Assembly: GCA_964556655.1 (NCBI GenBank)
Contig: CAZKWY010000023.1
Coordinates: 1-6,280 of the forward strand
Origin: CAZKWY01 sp964556655
GTDB lineage: Bacteria; Patescibacteriota; Minisyncoccia; Portnoybacterales; UBA2143
Direction of reading: 5' to 3'
Length of the DNA stretch: 6,280 bases
The notes beneath the pieces were generated by a model. It did not search any database and had not been told where the DNA came from. It worked only from the letters and a program-made list of their open reading frames with translations. The translations under genes and the position numbers were made by a program. Position 1 is the stretch's first letter. The number at the start of each line of letters is the position of its first letter. This document shows positions 5,917 through 6,280 of this stretch, in pieces.

Positions 5917-6275
5917 AAGTTTGTGTTTACAGTCAAGCAAGGTGCGCTACTAATTTATTCGACAATTCAAAACTCAAAGATTATTTTAGAAAGAATAACT
6001 GTGAGGTTGTCGATTCTTGTCAGGAAGCGGATTTAGTTTTGGTTAATACCTGCGCTTTTTCAGAAAAATCAGAGAACGATTCAATTCAAGTAATTAAAAG
6101 GATTGAAAGAGAAAAGAAAAAAGACGCTCAAATGATAGTCTTTGGCTGTTTGGTAAGTATCAATAAAGAGAGACTAAAAAGGGAATTTAGCGGTTTGATT
6201 TTGGCTCATAAGGAATTGGATAGGTTTGGCAGGTACCCCAAAATTCAGACAACATATTGTATACTGAAGGCATAA
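5913..6275 (+). CDS. MiaB/RimO-type methylthiotransferase, N-terminal domain only (truncated)
   Basis: The 120-residue frame starts as a UPF0004 domain, which in MiaB, MtaB and RimO holds an auxiliary 4Fe-4S cluster used for sulfur insertion. Its three cysteines are present: Cys11 in ARCATN, Cys47 in VLVNTCAFS and Cys79 in IVFGCLV. After KELDRF (residue 105) family members continue into a radical SAM domain with CxxxCxxC and a TRAM domain, giving over 400 residues. Here residues 106-120 are encoded by the GGTACCCC palindromic repeat, which supplies the TAA stop at 6273-6275. The gene is therefore either disrupted by a repeat insertion, or the assembly switches into another repeat copy here. 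The start is ATG 5913, set by a strong Shine-Dalgarno site and overlapping the methyltransferase stop. The intact parent could thiolate a tRNA or protein, or be a pathway-specific enzyme. As written, the product would lack catalytic capacity. Confidence 0.8.
   Translation: MKVCVYSQARCATNLFDNSKLKDYFRKNNCEVVDSCQEADLVLVNTCAFSEKSENDSIQVIKRIEREKKKDAQMIVFGCLVSINKERLKREFSGLILAHKELDRFGRYPKIQTTYCILKA
6232..6270 (+). repeat. Right copy of the palindromic GGTACCCC-hairpin repeat
   Basis: The order is GGTACCCC (6232-6239), AAAA, then TTCAGACA, a short variable loop region containing ATTGTA, and CTGAAGG (6264-6270). TTCAG (6244-6248) pairs with CTGAA (6264-6268), and an inner ACA/TGT can also pair. This copy is inverted relative to the copy at 10-49, with GGTACC facing inward and the hairpin facing outward at both ends. 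It interrupts the methylthiotransferase reading frame. The orientation resembles REP/REPIN-type elements mobilised by a Y1 (RAYT) transposase, or a MITE. No transposase is encoded in the window. Confidence 0.7.
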
Positions 6276-6280
6276 GAATA

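Noticed and set aside
1..6280. CRISPR array, rRNA or intact tRNA gene, and complete insertion sequence.
   Set aside because: No regularly spaced direct repeats, rRNA-like segments, cloverleaf or transposase motifs were found on either strand by eye.

Overview
The window is low in G+C by eye, and every supported gene lies on the + strand. Genes are packed tightly and most starts lack a Shine-Dalgarno sequence. The glutamyl-tRNA synthetase is clearly of bacterial type. Together these features fit an uncultivated small-genome bacterium, for example a Patescibacteria/CPR lineage, but that placement is an inference. TGA and TAA both act as normal stops.

Layout. Bases 2-91 hold the tail of a protein that enters from the left edge. 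Bases 111-833 encode a lysine-rich protein of unknown family with a zinc-metallopeptidase HELLH motif. A short intergenic stretch (834-909) carries a candidate promoter inside a dyad. A compact six-gene run follows: a short, divergent glutamyl-tRNA reductase-like protein (910-1818), a Pol-beta-type nucleotidyltransferase (1820-2566), a radical SAM/SPASM enzyme (2570-3658), glutamyl-tRNA synthetase GltX (3668-5155), a class I SAM methyltransferase (5152-5916) and the N-terminal domain of a MiaB/RimO-type methylthiotransferase (5913-6275). Gaps in this run are 1, 3 and 9 bases, followed by two 4-base ATGA overlaps, so it very probably forms one transcription unit.

Gene cooperation (hypothesis). 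GltX makes Glu-tRNA, and glutamyl-tRNA reductase normally reduces Glu-tRNA to glutamate-1-semialdehyde. No other tetrapyrrole gene is visible. The partners are instead enzymes typical of modification or natural-product pathways: a radical SAM/SPASM enzyme, a nucleotidyltransferase and a methyltransferase. This could be an undescribed Glu-tRNA-dependent pathway rather than heme synthesis. Only the gene order and the motifs are seen directly.

Edges. Both ends of the window carry diverged, inverted copies of one repeat of about 40 bases, made of GGTACCCC plus a hairpin closed by TTCAG/CTGAA. The right copy truncates the methylthiotransferase gene. The left copy overlaps the incoming reading frame. 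The repeat looks like a dispersed palindromic (REP/RAYT-like or MITE-like) family, and it may explain why the assembled sequence stops at these points.
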